From Rhyacophila brunnea (Eukaryota > Arthropoda > Insecta > Trichoptera > Rhyacophilidae), in the NCBI GenBank assembly GCA_022495005.1, contig JAGYXB010001095.1, positions 1,302,001-1,366,000 on the forward strand: 64,000 nucleotides of DNA. Direction: 5' to 3'. The notes under the pieces were generated by a model that did not search any database, was not told the origin of the DNA, and saw only the letters and a program-made list of their open reading frames with translations. The position numbers and the translations under genes were made by a program. This document shows, piece after piece, positions 11,899 to 22,168 of the stretch (the stretch's first letter is position 1; every line of letters starts with the position of its first letter).

Positions 11899-12207
11899 GC
11901 GCATCCATTCTATACACAAGACTGCTATCGGCCGCTATCGAGGGTAGTTTTTCATATTTTTGTATCGAAGTATTATAATTTTTACAATAAGTTTATCGTA
12001 ATAATAATAAATTGTTATAATAAGTGCTATGTTTTAACTTTTACTCTAAATAACTATGCTAAATTTTAGAGCGAGGTAGACAGTTTTGATGGTTTAGACT
12101 ACTCTCGACCGTATTGTAACAATTATAATAATTCAATACAAACATACTAAATGATAAACTACTCTCGATAACCACCGATAGCAGTCATGTGTATAGAATA
12201 GATGTGC
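11899..12207. mobile_element. MITE with ~50-bp inverted repeats (TATTCTATAC family)
   Basis: The left arm ATTCTATACACAAGACTGC and the inverted right arm ATTCTATACACATGACTGC match over about 50 bases, continuing through CTATCGG and GAGNGTAGTTT. The 309-bp element is non-coding. Related copies are at 13294-13490 and 57338-57428. No clean target duplication. Confidence 0.75.
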
Positions 12208-12495
12208 TGGTGTGTTCCCTCATTCTCTTGCTGCTGGACTGCACTAATATTGATTGATTTGCACAAGTTTTCAATGTACTTACTGTCAATATTGATCAGT
12301 ATCCACCCGAATTGGTTAAATAAATAACCATAGCATGCTAATTATGCCATTTATTGAATGAGCTGATTTTTATAGAATATAACATCATTATAATAAATTA
12401 AAAAATAATAGCGCTTGTTAAAATTAATACACGTGCATGAATTTACTATAAGCAATAGAATGTAAATTAAAATATCGCGATAACAACTGTTATAA

Positions 12496-12723
12496 CGTCA
12501 CTGTTCTGGCAGAAGACACCAATTCGAAAAAATGTTCCTTATTTCAAACTTTACCGTCTGGAAACTTTCTTAATAAATAAACAGTCTTTATTTTAAAGTC
12601 ATCCTTTTTACGATCACTTAATAAACTCACATGATAGACCATTATTTCAAACATTTTAACAACTTCAAAGTCAAATTACTCAAAACTAGTATTCTCCAGT
12701 TAGTGTCTGCCAGAACAGATACG
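12496..12723. mobile_element. MITE with CTGTTCTGGCAG inverted repeats, copy 2
   Basis: Nearly identical to 8780-9035 over its length apart from a 28-bp length difference. The ends read CGTCACTGTTCTGGCAG and, inverted, CGTATCTGTTCTGGCAG. High similarity between the two copies suggests recent spread. Confidence 0.75.
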
Positions 12724-13293
12724 AATAATACAAAAATGCTAATTACTGCGTTTTGCAACTTTCACGGTAATACGTGTTTTTTATAGTCGCGATAATACGC
12801 TCTGCCAGCAGTAAATCCAAATTTCTACAGTTTTAAAGTTATACTGTTTAGTTTGTAGACAGGACAGCTGTCAACATCGTCGACTCAATTGTTGATTGAA
12901 GAAAGATGTTTATTATATTATCCACACATATTCAAATTGAAAGACTTAATTAAAAGCAAAAACAAGGAAGTAAATATCATAAAATTCGTAAACAATTTTT
13001 ATCATAATATACTATAAATGTTAATTTATTCACCTCTAATATACCTCAGTTAACAACATAAAAGTTTCTAGAATATTTTAGAATTTTCAATATTAAGGGT
13101 ATACTATCATATTTACCTCTTGAAAATGTTTCATACTTTCATACTTTATATGGAAAGTAGAATATGTTTAATATTTTCTCAGTATTTTAAAATATTATTT
13201 CTATAAAACAGAGAAAACCTTCCATTGTATGTAAATTATTATGAAACGCTAGTAAGCAGTAGGTACATAAACATGGGAAAATAAAACATATGT
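12724..13293. other. No gene recognised
   Basis: AT-rich DNA with no supported element. Confidence 0.5.
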
Positions 13294-13490
13294 GGGTCTA
13301 TTCTATACTTATCGGCCGCTAAAGTGATAAAGTGATAGATATTATCAAACTTAGGGTAGGTTTGTATCAATCTATTAACACTTATTGTAACAATTACAAT
13401 AAGTGCAAATATTTTGATACAAACCTATCCTAAGTTTAATAATATTCATCACTTTATCACTTTAGCGGTCGATAAGTACAGAATAGACCC
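13294..13490. mobile_element. Foldback MITE, almost entirely palindromic
   Basis: It begins GGGTCTATTCTATACTTATC and ends with the near-exact inverse. The two arms of about 95 bases match at roughly nine positions in ten, so the 197-bp element could fold into one long hairpin. The ends relate it to the elements at 11899 and 57338. Confidence 0.8.
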
Positions 13491-13723
13491 AATGAAGTCC
13501 AAAATTGTTAAATAGGGACTCATCAAAACTTTATTATTATTTTATAATAAATCATTTAAGTTTCGACAAAGTAAAGTTTCTCTTTATTTGTTTTCTAATT
13601 CCAAGAATGTTACAATTAAACTTTACTCGACAAAAAAAAAAGTAGGTAGGTAGATCATTTTTATTCTGCACGACTTTCTGTCAACCTATTTTACCCGGAA
13701 GATGTAATTAACAATATTGACCA

Positions 13724-13827
13724 TATTGTTGTTTTTATTTAATAAAACGCAATTTTTTTTATAGTACTTATTCCACTTTATAAGTACTATAAAAAAAATT
13801 GCGTTTTATTAAATAAAAACAACAATA
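13724..13827. repeat. Perfect 48-bp-arm hairpin made of two head-to-head repeat termini
   Basis: The arms 13724-13771 and 13780-13827 are exact reverse complements around an 8-base centre TCCACTTT. Each arm is the terminal sequence (AAAACGCAATTTTTTTTATA) of the Penelope-like repeat also seen at 23043, 28933 and 60117. Confidence 0.85.
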
Positions 13828-15034
13828 CAATGCAGTTCCACCATGAATTGACAGTTAACAAAATAAAGAAAATATTGACCATAAATAATTTAAACATATT
13901 ATTCACTGAACTAATAATAGTTAAATAAATAACTAATAGGTAATCAATCTTCGAATTTTTTTGGATAATTTTAATTGAAACCATGTAAGTACTTAACTTA
14001 ATAAATAATTGACATTCATTTCCCAGGCACTTCTTTGGGACGACAGTCCAGATCTGCTGGGAGGTAAAGCGTAACGATATATTATATTGTAGAATTGTCA
14101 TTTTTCCGCAAATACACATTTATAAATTAGACAGAAAATAATCGATGATAGTTAATGTCGGTGATTAATTCTCTATTATTATTAATCTTATGAGACAGCT
14201 CCACGTTTGCATAATACTAGAAAAATTGGATGACTACAAAAGATTCTACAGATTTAATACAATATATTTAATATTAGATAACTACGAAATTTATAAATTG
14301 AAGCATTTGTATTTTATATTATAAGAATTATTGTATAAACTACATAACTAATCAATTGGCTACACGGGAAGACATTCTTAACGTATACGGTGAACAAACG
14401 AGTGATATTATACAATATCTTAGTATTCATTTTAAATGATCGTTAGGTTATGGAGCTGTTTTCTTTATATTATGTTAAACGTATCATAAAAGATTTATTC
14501 AAATGAAACTTCTTAATAGAACGTATATACAGCCTTAAATATTATCATAATCAAAAAGTGTTAAATACGTAATATTATAATATAGCAATTACCCGACTTA
14601 CGCGAACTTGGAGTTAAGCGGTTGAAGTATCTGACACTTCAGACCCAGTTCCGCCAGAAAAGCACATGACATTTGCAAGCTTAACAGAAGGTCTCAGCTC
14701 AATTATTCAAAAGAGCTTAATTTTTTTAGAAAATAAAGACTCCAACAAAAAATAGCGTTATAGTTACAAAGCAAGGAATAAAACAAATATTAGCTTGCTA
14801 TGAAGAAATCCTGCATTGTGTCCATAGAAGAATTTGATTTTATGAAACCATTGACATCGAAATAACTTTTTTACGTAACTCGTTTATTTTTTTTTAAATA
14901 TTTTGTACATAATATATTAATACTCGTAATAAAATAAATGTACTGCAATTTTATTATATATTCTAAAATAGTGTTTTTGTTAGTCATTGGTCGTAATTAA
15001 ACAAGATTTATATGTATGTATTTATATGCAAATT
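13828..15034. other. No gene recognised
   Basis: AT-rich. A 110-codon minus-strand frame (13787-14119) overlaps the hairpin and is rich in I, L, F, K and N, as expected of random AT-rich DNA. A CGACTTACGCGAA word at 14605-14625 echoes the fragment at 15035. Confidence 0.5.
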
Positions 15035-15114
15035 TGTACCTCGACTTACGCGAATTCAATTTAAGCAATTTTCGTCGCACCCACTTATCGCGTAACTTCG
15101 GGCTACACTGTATG
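15035..15114. mobile_element. Possible Tc1/mariner (Tigger/pogo-like) end fragment
   Basis: The string CTCGACTTACGCGAATTCAA, then TTATCGCGTAACTTCGG and CTACACTGTA, resembles termini of Tigger/pogo-type elements, where CGACTTACGCGAA repeats near a CACTGTA end. The opposite end is not visible. The assignment rests on remembered patterns. Confidence 0.3.
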
Positions 15115-15224
15115 CGCAATTAAAATTATTATAAAGGGAAAACAAAATAATGTCAGAAACTTGTTTTTAGAGTATGACAAAATAAAATATTTGCAATTTA
15201 TTAACAACATTTTTGGGCCACTCT

Positions 15225-15234
15225 ATATTCCTGC
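15225..15234. repeat. LINE target-site duplication, left copy
   Basis: ATATTCCTGC, repeated exactly at 18626-18635 on the other side of the LINE. Confidence 0.85.
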
Positions 15235-15544
15235 TCATTGGTGGTCAACGGCTGGTCGGCCCCAAGTGGACACATTGACGCCAGTAGATGTGTTCATAGC
15301 AAAAGTTGGGAAATGCCAAACTGCCAGCAAGTCCCATCTGCTGGCCTCCCCGTGGCGACCTCCGGGCAATGCAGCGTACGCTGTAGCTAACAGCAGGGGG
15401 CGAAGGGCGAGTGACCGGCGCCATAAAACTGGCCTTCTGGCTAAGGGAAGGAAATCCCCGACAGAAAAACCTGGTCGAGCCGACCTTCAGGGCCCTCGTG
15501 GCTCAGGCCTCGGGAGCGCTGGGCTAATCACCTTGCCTCCTTAA
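15235..15544 (+). other. In-frame open leader upstream of the LINE ORF
   Basis: From the LINE start to a TAA at 15542-15544 the frame of the main ORF is open for about 102 codons, with no ATG of its own inside the element. The main ORF begins 72 bases after that stop. Either this is an N-terminal extension cut off by one stop codon, or a leader that is open by chance because it is GC-rich. The only ATG in frame (15161) belongs to flanking DNA. Confidence 0.4.
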
Positions 15545-15616
15545 ACGAAACAGATTAACAAAACACCTACACAGCAGCCTCGGACGACAACCGGCTCTGT
15601 AAAACGACGACCTTGC

Positions 15617-18589
15617 ATGGAAATGGACAATGAAACAGGTAGAGTAATCCTCTCTAACAACTCGAGTATGCGCATTGGGACATATAATGTTCGCACCCTG
15701 CGTACCCCCGGAAAGGACCTGCACGCCACACGCATCATGCACACCTATGGTGTGGACATCCTAGGGCTGAGCGAAGTGCGCTGGAAAGGAGCCGGGAGAA
15801 AGTTGATTGAGGGTTACTCTATTGTCTACTCAGGTCAGGAGCAATACCATCGCCAGGGAGTGGCAGTGTTGATGTCAAAGAGAGCGGCCCGTTGCCTCGT
15901 GAAATGGGAACCAATCTCGGAGAGACTGATACGTGCCTCCTTCAAGACGCCTGGTAGCTCCTTGACCGTCTTTCAGTGCTACGCCCCCACTGAGGATGCC
16001 GACGCGCAGACAAAGGATGCTTTTTACGATTCTCTCCACGCGGCAGTCTCCGCCATCCCCCGAAGAGACCGCGTGATTGTAATGGGGGATTATAATGCGA
16101 GAGTAGGAGCAGACCCGGTGCTTGGCCCCACGGTGATGGGACGACACGGCCTCGGTGACCCCAACGATAATGGTGAGCGGCTCGTAGAATTCGCCACTCT
16201 GAACGAGCTTGCAATCGGAGGCACTGTTTTTCCCCACAAAGACATTCACAAATATACGTGGACGTCTCCTGATGGACGCACGAGGACGCAGATTGACCAC
16301 TTCTTATACAGCTTGAAGCACCGAAAGGAACTTCTCGACGTGCGTACTTACAGAGGCGCCGATATCCATAGCGATCATGAGTTACTTATTGGAAACATCC
16401 GAGTAAAACTCAGTCGCCAGGCGAGGCCTCCAAAGTGCGAACGAATTGACGTTGAGAAGCTCCGACGCCGAAGAATTCGGACCGACTTCGAAACTGCTGT
16501 ACGAGATAGTGTAGATCGTATCTACGAGCGGCACAAATCTGAGTCCGACCTCATTGAGGCGGACTGGAGCCTCATAAAGAGTGCGATTGTGTCGTCGGCT
16601 CGTACCGTCCTTGGTACCAGAAGGAGTGAGCAGCCAAAGTGGATGTCTGACGAAACGTGGGTTGAAATTGGTGAACGAGCCAGGCTGAAAGCCCTGAGAG
16701 ACGAGGAGAGAGACCCCGACCGAACCGAGGACCGCCGGACTGACTACCAGACCCAAGACAGGGTAGTCAAACGATCCGTGCGGTTGGACAAGCGCAATTT
16801 TATGAACCGGCAAATTGAAGCGGCAGAGGAGGCAGCAAGCAGAAATGACACCAGGAAACTCTTCCGAATCACCCGTGAAGTCTGTGGCAGGCGACCACCG
16901 ACTCCCGGAGCCATTCGTGGTCCCAGTGGAGCAATAGAGTCTGACGCAGAATGTGTCAAGAAGATTTGGAAGAATCATTTCTGCGGAGTGCTGAACCGCC
17001 CACCCCCTTTGGATCCCTTTGACATATCTGCGGAAGCTTTACTTTTGGACATTCCCCGAGCGACCGACATTTCCGATTGCCCGCCCACGCACACCGAGAT
17101 AAAATCGGCTGTGAAAAGGCTCAAGAACGGAAAGGCACCGGGGGGAGACGGGATTCATCCTGAATTCCTCAAGTACAGCTTGAGCGCAATCCTGCACCCT
17201 ATGTTTCATCTGATGACAAAGGTGTGGGAAGAAGAGCGCTGCCCAAGGGACTGGGTGAACGGTGAAATCATCACACTTCTTAAAAAAGGTGACCCTCTAA
17301 GCTGCGACAATTACCGAGGCATTACGCTACTCAGTGTTCCGGGAAAGATTTTGGCAAACATCATTTTGATGAGAATAAGGGACCCAATAATGCACGTCCT
17401 CAGGAAAAACCAAGCCGGGTTTCTACCTGGTCGAGCGTGTGCAGACCAAATCCACAACCTTCGATGTCTTCTCCAGCAGAGCCATGAGTTGAACAGTCCG
17501 ATGGCCTGCTGTTTTGTGGATTATGAGAAGGCTTTCGACAGTCCGCACCGCCCCTCCCTCTGGATGATACTGGGAGCATACGGGATCCCTCCCAAGATCA
17601 TTGCCATAATCAAAAGCCTGCACGAGAATAGCGAATGCTGTGTCAGAATTGGAGACACTGTCACGGAATGGTTCGGGGTCACGACCGGAGTCAGACAGGG
17701 CTGTGTCCTTGCACCGTTTCTCTTTATCATTCTCTTTGACTTCATACTACGGAAGTCAATACCACCCGACCGAGGCATACCTGTTACCCCCACGGTGAAG
17801 CTATGCGACCTGGAATACGCCGATGATGCTGTCCTATTCGACAACTCAATCGAGGGCATTCAAGAGACAATCGACAGGTTGCATAACAACTCCTCTCGCG
17901 TTGGTTTGAAAATCAACGCGAAGAAAACCAACGTCTTGTGCAATAGCACCTGTCCTGATCCAGATTTCCCTCTGATTAGCGATGGACAGAGCATCGAGAG
18001 CGTCGACAGCTTCAAGTACCTGGGGGTACACATCACGGGAGATGGCATTTTGCAGAAAGAGCTCGCTATCCGAATGGGAATGGCTGGAGCAACATTCAAC
18101 TCGATGCGAAATGTCTGGGACTCACGATTGTACTCGGTCAAAACCAAATGCCGCCTATTCGACGCTTGCATTCTGACGGTGCTGCTTTACGGTAGCGAAT
18201 CATGGCACCTTACGAAGGCTCAGAGCAACCGTATACTGAGCTTCGAAAACAGATGTTTGCGACGAATACTGGGTGTGCGGTGGTATGACTTTAGGAGCAA
18301 CGAGGAGATAAGAGAACGCACCAAGCAGCCTCTCATCACGCTGAAAGTGAAGAGGCAACGTTGGACCTGGCTCGGCCACGTGCTGCGGATGCCAGAAGAG
18401 AACCTCAACCTGGCTTGCCTGTTCTTCAAGCCGACCGGATTCCGGCGTCCTGGAAGGCCGCTAAATACAATCTACAGAGTGTATACGGCGGAGCTACGGG
18501 ATGCTGGTTTGACCTGGAACGAAGCAAGAAGACTGGCGAGCGACAGGGATTCTTGGAGGCGCCGCGTGGTGTCCATATGCTCCAGTTAA
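15617..18589 (+). CDS. LINE endonuclease/reverse transcriptase, 990 aa
   Basis: This is the mobilising protein of the LINE: it nicks genomic DNA and copies the element RNA at the nick. An N-terminal AP-like endonuclease domain (about residues 18-260) shows GTYNVRTL (21-28), catalytic-type E53 in SEVRW, GDYNARVG (157-164) and the D253-H254 pair in SDHELLIG. The reverse-transcriptase domain (about 500-800) shows NGKAPGGDGI, VDYEKAFD with D635, RQGCVLAPF (693-701) and the catalytic YADD at 734-737. The C-terminal part (about 860-990) has the FENRCLRRILG and WLGHVLRM blocks usual in these ORFs. There is no internal stop or frameshift. The start is the first ATG after the stop at 15542; a second ATG at codon 3 and one at codon 18 are alternatives. 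Annotation pipelines often label such proteins craniofacial development protein 2-like. The RTE clade is my best guess; endonuclease plus RT is certain. Confidence 0.93.
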   Translation: MEMDNETGRVILSNNSSMRIGTYNVRTLRTPGKDLHATRIMHTYGVDILGLSEVRWKGAGRKLIEGYSIVYSGQEQYHRQGVAVLMSKRAARCLVKWEPISERLIRASFKTPGSSLTVFQCYAPTEDADAQTKDAFYDSLHAAVSAIPRRDRVIVMGDYNARVGADPVLGPTVMGRHGLGDPNDNGERLVEFATLNELAIGGTVFPHKDIHKYTWTSPDGRTRTQIDHFLYSLKHRKELLDVRTYRGADIHSDHELLIGNIRVKLSRQARPPKCERIDVEKLRRRRIRTDFETAVRDSVDRIYERHKSESDLIEADWSLIKSAIVSSARTVLGTRRSEQPKWMSDETWVEIGERARLKALRDEERDPDRTEDRRTDYQTQDRVVKRSVRLDKRNFMNRQIEAAEEAASRNDTRKLFRITREVCGRRPPTPGAIRGPSGAIESDAECVKKIWKNHFCGVLNRPPPLDPFDISAEALLLDIPRATDISDCPPTHTEIKSAVKRLKNGKAPGGDGIHPEFLKYSLSAILHPMFHLMTKVWEEERCPRDWVNGEIITLLKKGDPLSCDNYRGITLLSVPGKILANIILMRIRDPIMHVLRKNQAGFLPGRACADQIHNLRCLLQQSHELNSPMACCFVDYEKAFDSPHRPSLWMILGAYGIPPKIIAIIKSLHENSECCVRIGDTVTEWFGVTTGVRQGCVLAPFLFIILFDFILRKSIPPDRGIPVTPTVKLCDLEYADDAVLFDNSIEGIQETIDRLHNNSSRVGLKINAKKTNVLCNSTCPDPDFPLISDGQSIESVDSFKYLGVHITGDGILQKELAIRMGMAGATFNSMRNVWDSRLYSVKTKCRLFDACILTVLLYGSESWHLTKAQSNRILSFENRCLRRILGVRWYDFRSNEEIRERTKQPLITLKVKRQRWTWLGHVLRMPEENLNLACLFFKPTGFRRPGRPLNTIYRVYTAELRDAGLTWNEARRLASDRDSWRRRVVSICSS

Positions 18590-18625
18590 GGGGCGGATAT
18601 GGGCAAAGAAGAATAAAGAAGAAGA

Positions 18626-18635
18626 ATATTCCTGC
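18626..18635. repeat. LINE target-site duplication, right copy
   Basis: ATATTCCTGC, identical to 15225-15234. Confidence 0.85.
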
Positions 18636-19445
18636 ACGAGTAAAATAGGATATCGTTGTGTGGTAGATGCATTCGTATGTCAAAAGTTGACAAGAGTGTA
18701 TGCAAAATACAGCGCGCTCCGTAGTTTTGTAAAACTTTAAATCACCTGTAGCGATAATGATGTATTCCGCGTAAAACGCTCAGTTCAAGTGGTACACATG
18801 CCCGTATATTGTGTCAACTGTGTGTTCAACACTATAACTATTTGTTTTTGCTCAGTTATTTCTAAAAGTTCTCAAAACCACTCCGGTGTTTGACATAGAT
18901 GTGATTTCAAAATATGAAAACAGCTTATGCAATAAAATTATACTTTCTGTTGTCAAATAAGCGTTAGTATTTTTTTAATACATTCGCAAATTCAATACAT
19001 TATTATTTAATATACTTACCTACTTGAAAATAATTATTACATAATTATCTAAACTAAACTATTAAATAATATACCGACTAATAAAAACATTTAAGCATAT
19101 TATGTACTTATATTTATGATTTTGAAATATTTGCTTTGCGGACAGCATTTTGACTATTTCCATTGCAACGAAACACAAAATATATTGTCGGTCTGTCTTT
19201 TTAGTTCTGTTATACATCAAAATCTTCGAGACCGATACTGTTGGGTTATGTTAGGTTATATAGTTACCATCATAAATCGTCTCGTGTTCAAATTTAGAAC
19301 TAAGCTCATCGCAGTATAAAAAGTATTGAATGTTATGTCGAATTTTAGCATGTGGCGCTCTCACTCAGCGAACAACCTATACTGGTGGATCTAGACTACA
19401 TTATCGGTAGGTACCAATTCGGATTCGTTTCATTTTAAAGGTTCC
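18636..19445. other. No gene recognised
   Basis: AT-rich flank of the LINE. The 67-codon frame at 19116-19319 has no recognisable domain. Confidence 0.5.
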
Positions 19446-19890
19446 GTGTTGTGTTTTTCAAAATTATGTATGTTCAATAATTAGAATGGCACATTCTTAA
19501 ATCTTGTGAATTATTCGTTGAATAAAAGAAATAGTTAATTTAAAATTATTAGCAAGTACAAGTAAGTTACATCATAAAATATTGGAGAAATCCGTGACGT
19601 CGGTTAGTAATTGAAGTAGTAGGTACCTACACTACCTACTTTGATTTAATAAACAAAAACCGATCGCCAATAGTAGCTTGATTTGGAAGAACGCTAATGA
19701 GCAGGTATTAAAAGGCCAATAGTTAAAATTTGTCGTCATCAGTATGTCACCTCGTATCATAGTGGATAATGCGCGGATTGGGGCGTAAACCCAGGAGATG
19801 CAGGTTCGATTCCTGCCGGGTGTCTTACTTTTTACAAACTATTGGTTATAATATATTTTCTCAGAAGTGTTTTTCAAAATTATGTATGTT
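19446..19890 (+). mobile_element. LTR-like element with tRNA-like unit (copy B)
   Basis: The order is left terminal repeat (about 19450-19543), spacer with the family landmarks TTAGCAAGT, CGGTTAGTAAT and AAAACCGATCGCCAATA, tRNA-like domain (19746-19824), then the start of the right terminal repeat (19860-19890: CTCAGAAGTGTTTTTCAAAA, then TATGTATGTT), which is broken off. It lacks the MITE found in copy C and so serves as its empty site. Confidence 0.65.
19746..19824 (+). ncRNA. tRNA-like Pol III unit in copy B
   Basis: A-box-like ATCATAGTGGATAATGC, B box AGGTTCGATTCCTGC with a perfect T-arm stem (GCAGG/CCTGC), and partial acceptor pairing between GTCACCTCG and CGGGTGTC. T5 at 19829-19833 could terminate Pol III. 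The D and anticodon arms are poor, so I regard it as tRNA-derived and not a decoding tRNA. Confidence 0.55.
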
Positions 19891-21519
19891 AAACAAGGTT
19901 TCAATATTCTGCCAGTCATACGGAAGAGGGTGATGATACAAATGAAGAAGAAGAAGAAATTATCGATCGCATTATTTGCAATACGTCATAAATTATTAGA
20001 ATATCATTAAAAAATTCAAAAACAAACAAAAATCACAGTCAATAATAATAAATAATAATTATTACGCATCAAACATGTAATATGATATCGTACTGCTTTA
20101 AAATTAATATTAGTATTATTTTAAAAGTAAATAAAAATCAAAATATATTGTTCGGATTATCCATGTCTCTCCTCTCCATCATTTTTCCGGATAACCATGA
20201 TAATTTTCTGTATTAGTTTAATTTTTAGTGACTTATCTTTACAATAATATGTGCATAACGTCAAGCAGTATGGGTTGTTTTTGTTCAATATACTTACGTA
20301 CATTCAAAATGTATATTAGTTATGAAAATATATCATAAGCACAATGATCGTACAATTATTGATTTAACTATAGTAAAACTACACCAATATACCTGACAAT
20401 ATGCTATGTAGAAAGATATTTCAAGACTTCAGACAAAGAAATGCATACTTACGAAGCGCATGTCAAAATGCAATACATGCAAGAATGCACAAAGAAAGCT
20501 GATAAAATTATCTTCGCTAGTATATTATTCCTGCATTCTTTTTCGTGGGTAAAAATGGTAAGCGAATTTATTTAGTCCACGGCTAAGTGGTTTCCAACAT
20601 AAAATTCTTTATTATATTATTAATACTATCGACCGAAGGTACTTGATGGAATTTGAATATAAATCCATTAGAATAAAATTCTTTGTTAAATAATGTATTG
20701 TATATAATAGAATCAACATAATATATGTATACGTAATTCTACGTTACATCATTGATTATGAGTAGAGTTGGTTATAATATTATAGTATTTGCTGAAAATA
20801 TACTTAATATATTATTCCGCTGTGTTAATTTTCCCGAAAAATCTCATCATAGAAAGATAGACTATAACAAAAAAAACCCTCTATAACATGTCTAATAAGC
20901 CAGCTCCCATCCGACAATTTAACTCGCGCCATTTAGATTAACTATGCATATTGATAAACGAAACAATCAAAGTCTTCGTGATACAATTTTACACGATTGG
21001 ATAAAAGTTTCGCCGAAGTAAATGTTAATAGTGAATAGCTGAAGCCAAGAGGAAGAAAAGCTTAAAAATAATAAAATCGCGAAGGTTTTGGCAACTTCAT
21101 CGGGATATGAAGCATTATGTTACACGTTAATAAGTTTTCACTCCTCCCGAATCCCCATAAGATAACATAAAGTATATAAAAGATTCAAAACAAGATATTA
21201 TATAATATTTTTTCTTCGCCGAATAAATGCAAAGGCGAAATATTATTGCGTACTGAAAAAAATGTTTCAGAACAAAGTTATGAATGAAAGTAAACGAACC
21301 AGAAAAAATACAGAAAAACTTTTACAATGAAAGGTCATTGACGCATTCAGTTGGAAGTAACGTTACGAGATATTCTACTCAAGGAAAGGCCAATAAATCT
21401 CGCATGTAAACCATAAGAAAATCTAAGAAATTCTAAAAACAGTGATTCCAGCTCTTGTTTTCATGGAATTTTCCCATTATTAAAGAAGTCAAAAAATACA
21501 AAGTGTCCATACTATATAC
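19891..21519. other. No gene recognised; short repeat at 20622-20690
   Basis: AT-rich. The segment 20622-20690 (ACTATCGACCGAAGGTACTT, then GATGGAAT) recurs inverted at 25830-25893. Confidence 0.5.
20622..20690 (+). repeat. Dispersed short repeat, copy 1
   Basis: Matches the reverse complement of 25830-25893 over about 60 bases (core ATACTATCGACCGAAGGTAC). Class unknown. Confidence 0.5.
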
Positions 21520-22160
21520 CAGCGCCCGGCAACCTATGCCACGGGTGCCACTAGGTGGCACGCGAAAGGATTTTTGGTGGCACGCCTCGAAAATGTAAAT
21601 TTATTAAAATTTTCAATACTTTAAAAACTTTACTGTAATATAATGTGGTGACACACCGGTCGCCGTTTAATGAAATTATGAAAAACGAAGACAATTATCT
21701 TGACATGATAACCATAACGTGGAATGAACTCCCAGACAGATTTCATTGTATGAAAAAAGTCGCATTCGCTCTTTCAAGTGTTTTCGGTATAACGTACTAC
21801 TATGAGCAAACATTCTCAATTGAAATATATTATAAACCAGTACCGAAATCGTTTAACTGAAGAAAATTCAGAAATGTGCATAAAATTAAAAACTTCAAAC
21901 TATGAACCAAATATTGTGGTGTTAACTTCCAAAATTGAACCTCAAGGAAGTCACTAATGTTTAAATATTGTAATTTTAATGATTTTTTTTTATGTAGCGT
22001 GTATCATTATAGTCAAATAAAATTGTCTTACAATAATAGATTTACCAGCTTTTACTGAAATAAATATTTATTTATATTTATTTCAGTGGCACGCTGAGTG
22101 TCCAGTACTTTGAATTACCTGTTTTGTGGCACGCCAAAGCATTTGGGTTGCCGACCGCTG
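21520..22160. mobile_element. Non-autonomous hAT element, TSD CTATATAC
   Basis: The ends CAGCGCCCGGCAACC and, inverted, CAGCGGTCGGCAACCC are flanked by a perfect 8-bp CTATATAC duplication (21512-21519, 22161-22168). Subterminal GTGGCACGC motifs occur near both ends. A transposase remnant lies inside. The duplication is the same octamer as for the unrelated hAT copy at 10120. Confidence 0.9.
21645..21950 (+). pseudogene. hAT transposase C-terminal remnant
   Basis: The frame 21645-21860 ends in VAFALSSVFGITYYYEQTFS, the family-typical dimerisation block (usual form LFGSTYLCEQTFS). After a frame shift near 21805-21830 the sequence continues as RNRLTEENSEMCIKLKTSNY and EPNIVVLTSK, which matches the normal downstream part of such transposases (KSRLTDEHL... 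LR...). It is a broken end of a much longer protein, with no catalytic core left. Confidence 0.75.
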
Positions 22161-22168
22161 CTATATAC

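Larger units (their letters stand above)
15235..18625 (+). mobile_element. Full-length RTE-like LINE with perfect 10-bp TSD
   Basis: A 3391-bp insertion between two exact copies of ATATTCCTGC. It has a GC-rich 5' leader of about 380 bp, one long ORF and a very short 3' UTR (36 bp) ending in AAGAAGAATAAAGAAGAAGA. The length of about 3.3 kb, single endonuclease-RT ORF and short simple-repeat tail match RTE-type LINEs. The intact ORF and perfect duplication suggest a young, possibly active copy. Its GC content is far above the surroundings. Confidence 0.9.

Noticed and set aside
13787..14119. 110-codon minus-strand open frame
   Set aside because: It starts in the AT-rich hairpin and is dominated by I, L, F, N and K; no domain or start context. 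Chance frame.
15524..18683. Numerous antisense and out-of-frame open stretches over the LINE
   Set aside because: Shadows of the GC-rich 990-codon ORF; none has independent motifs.
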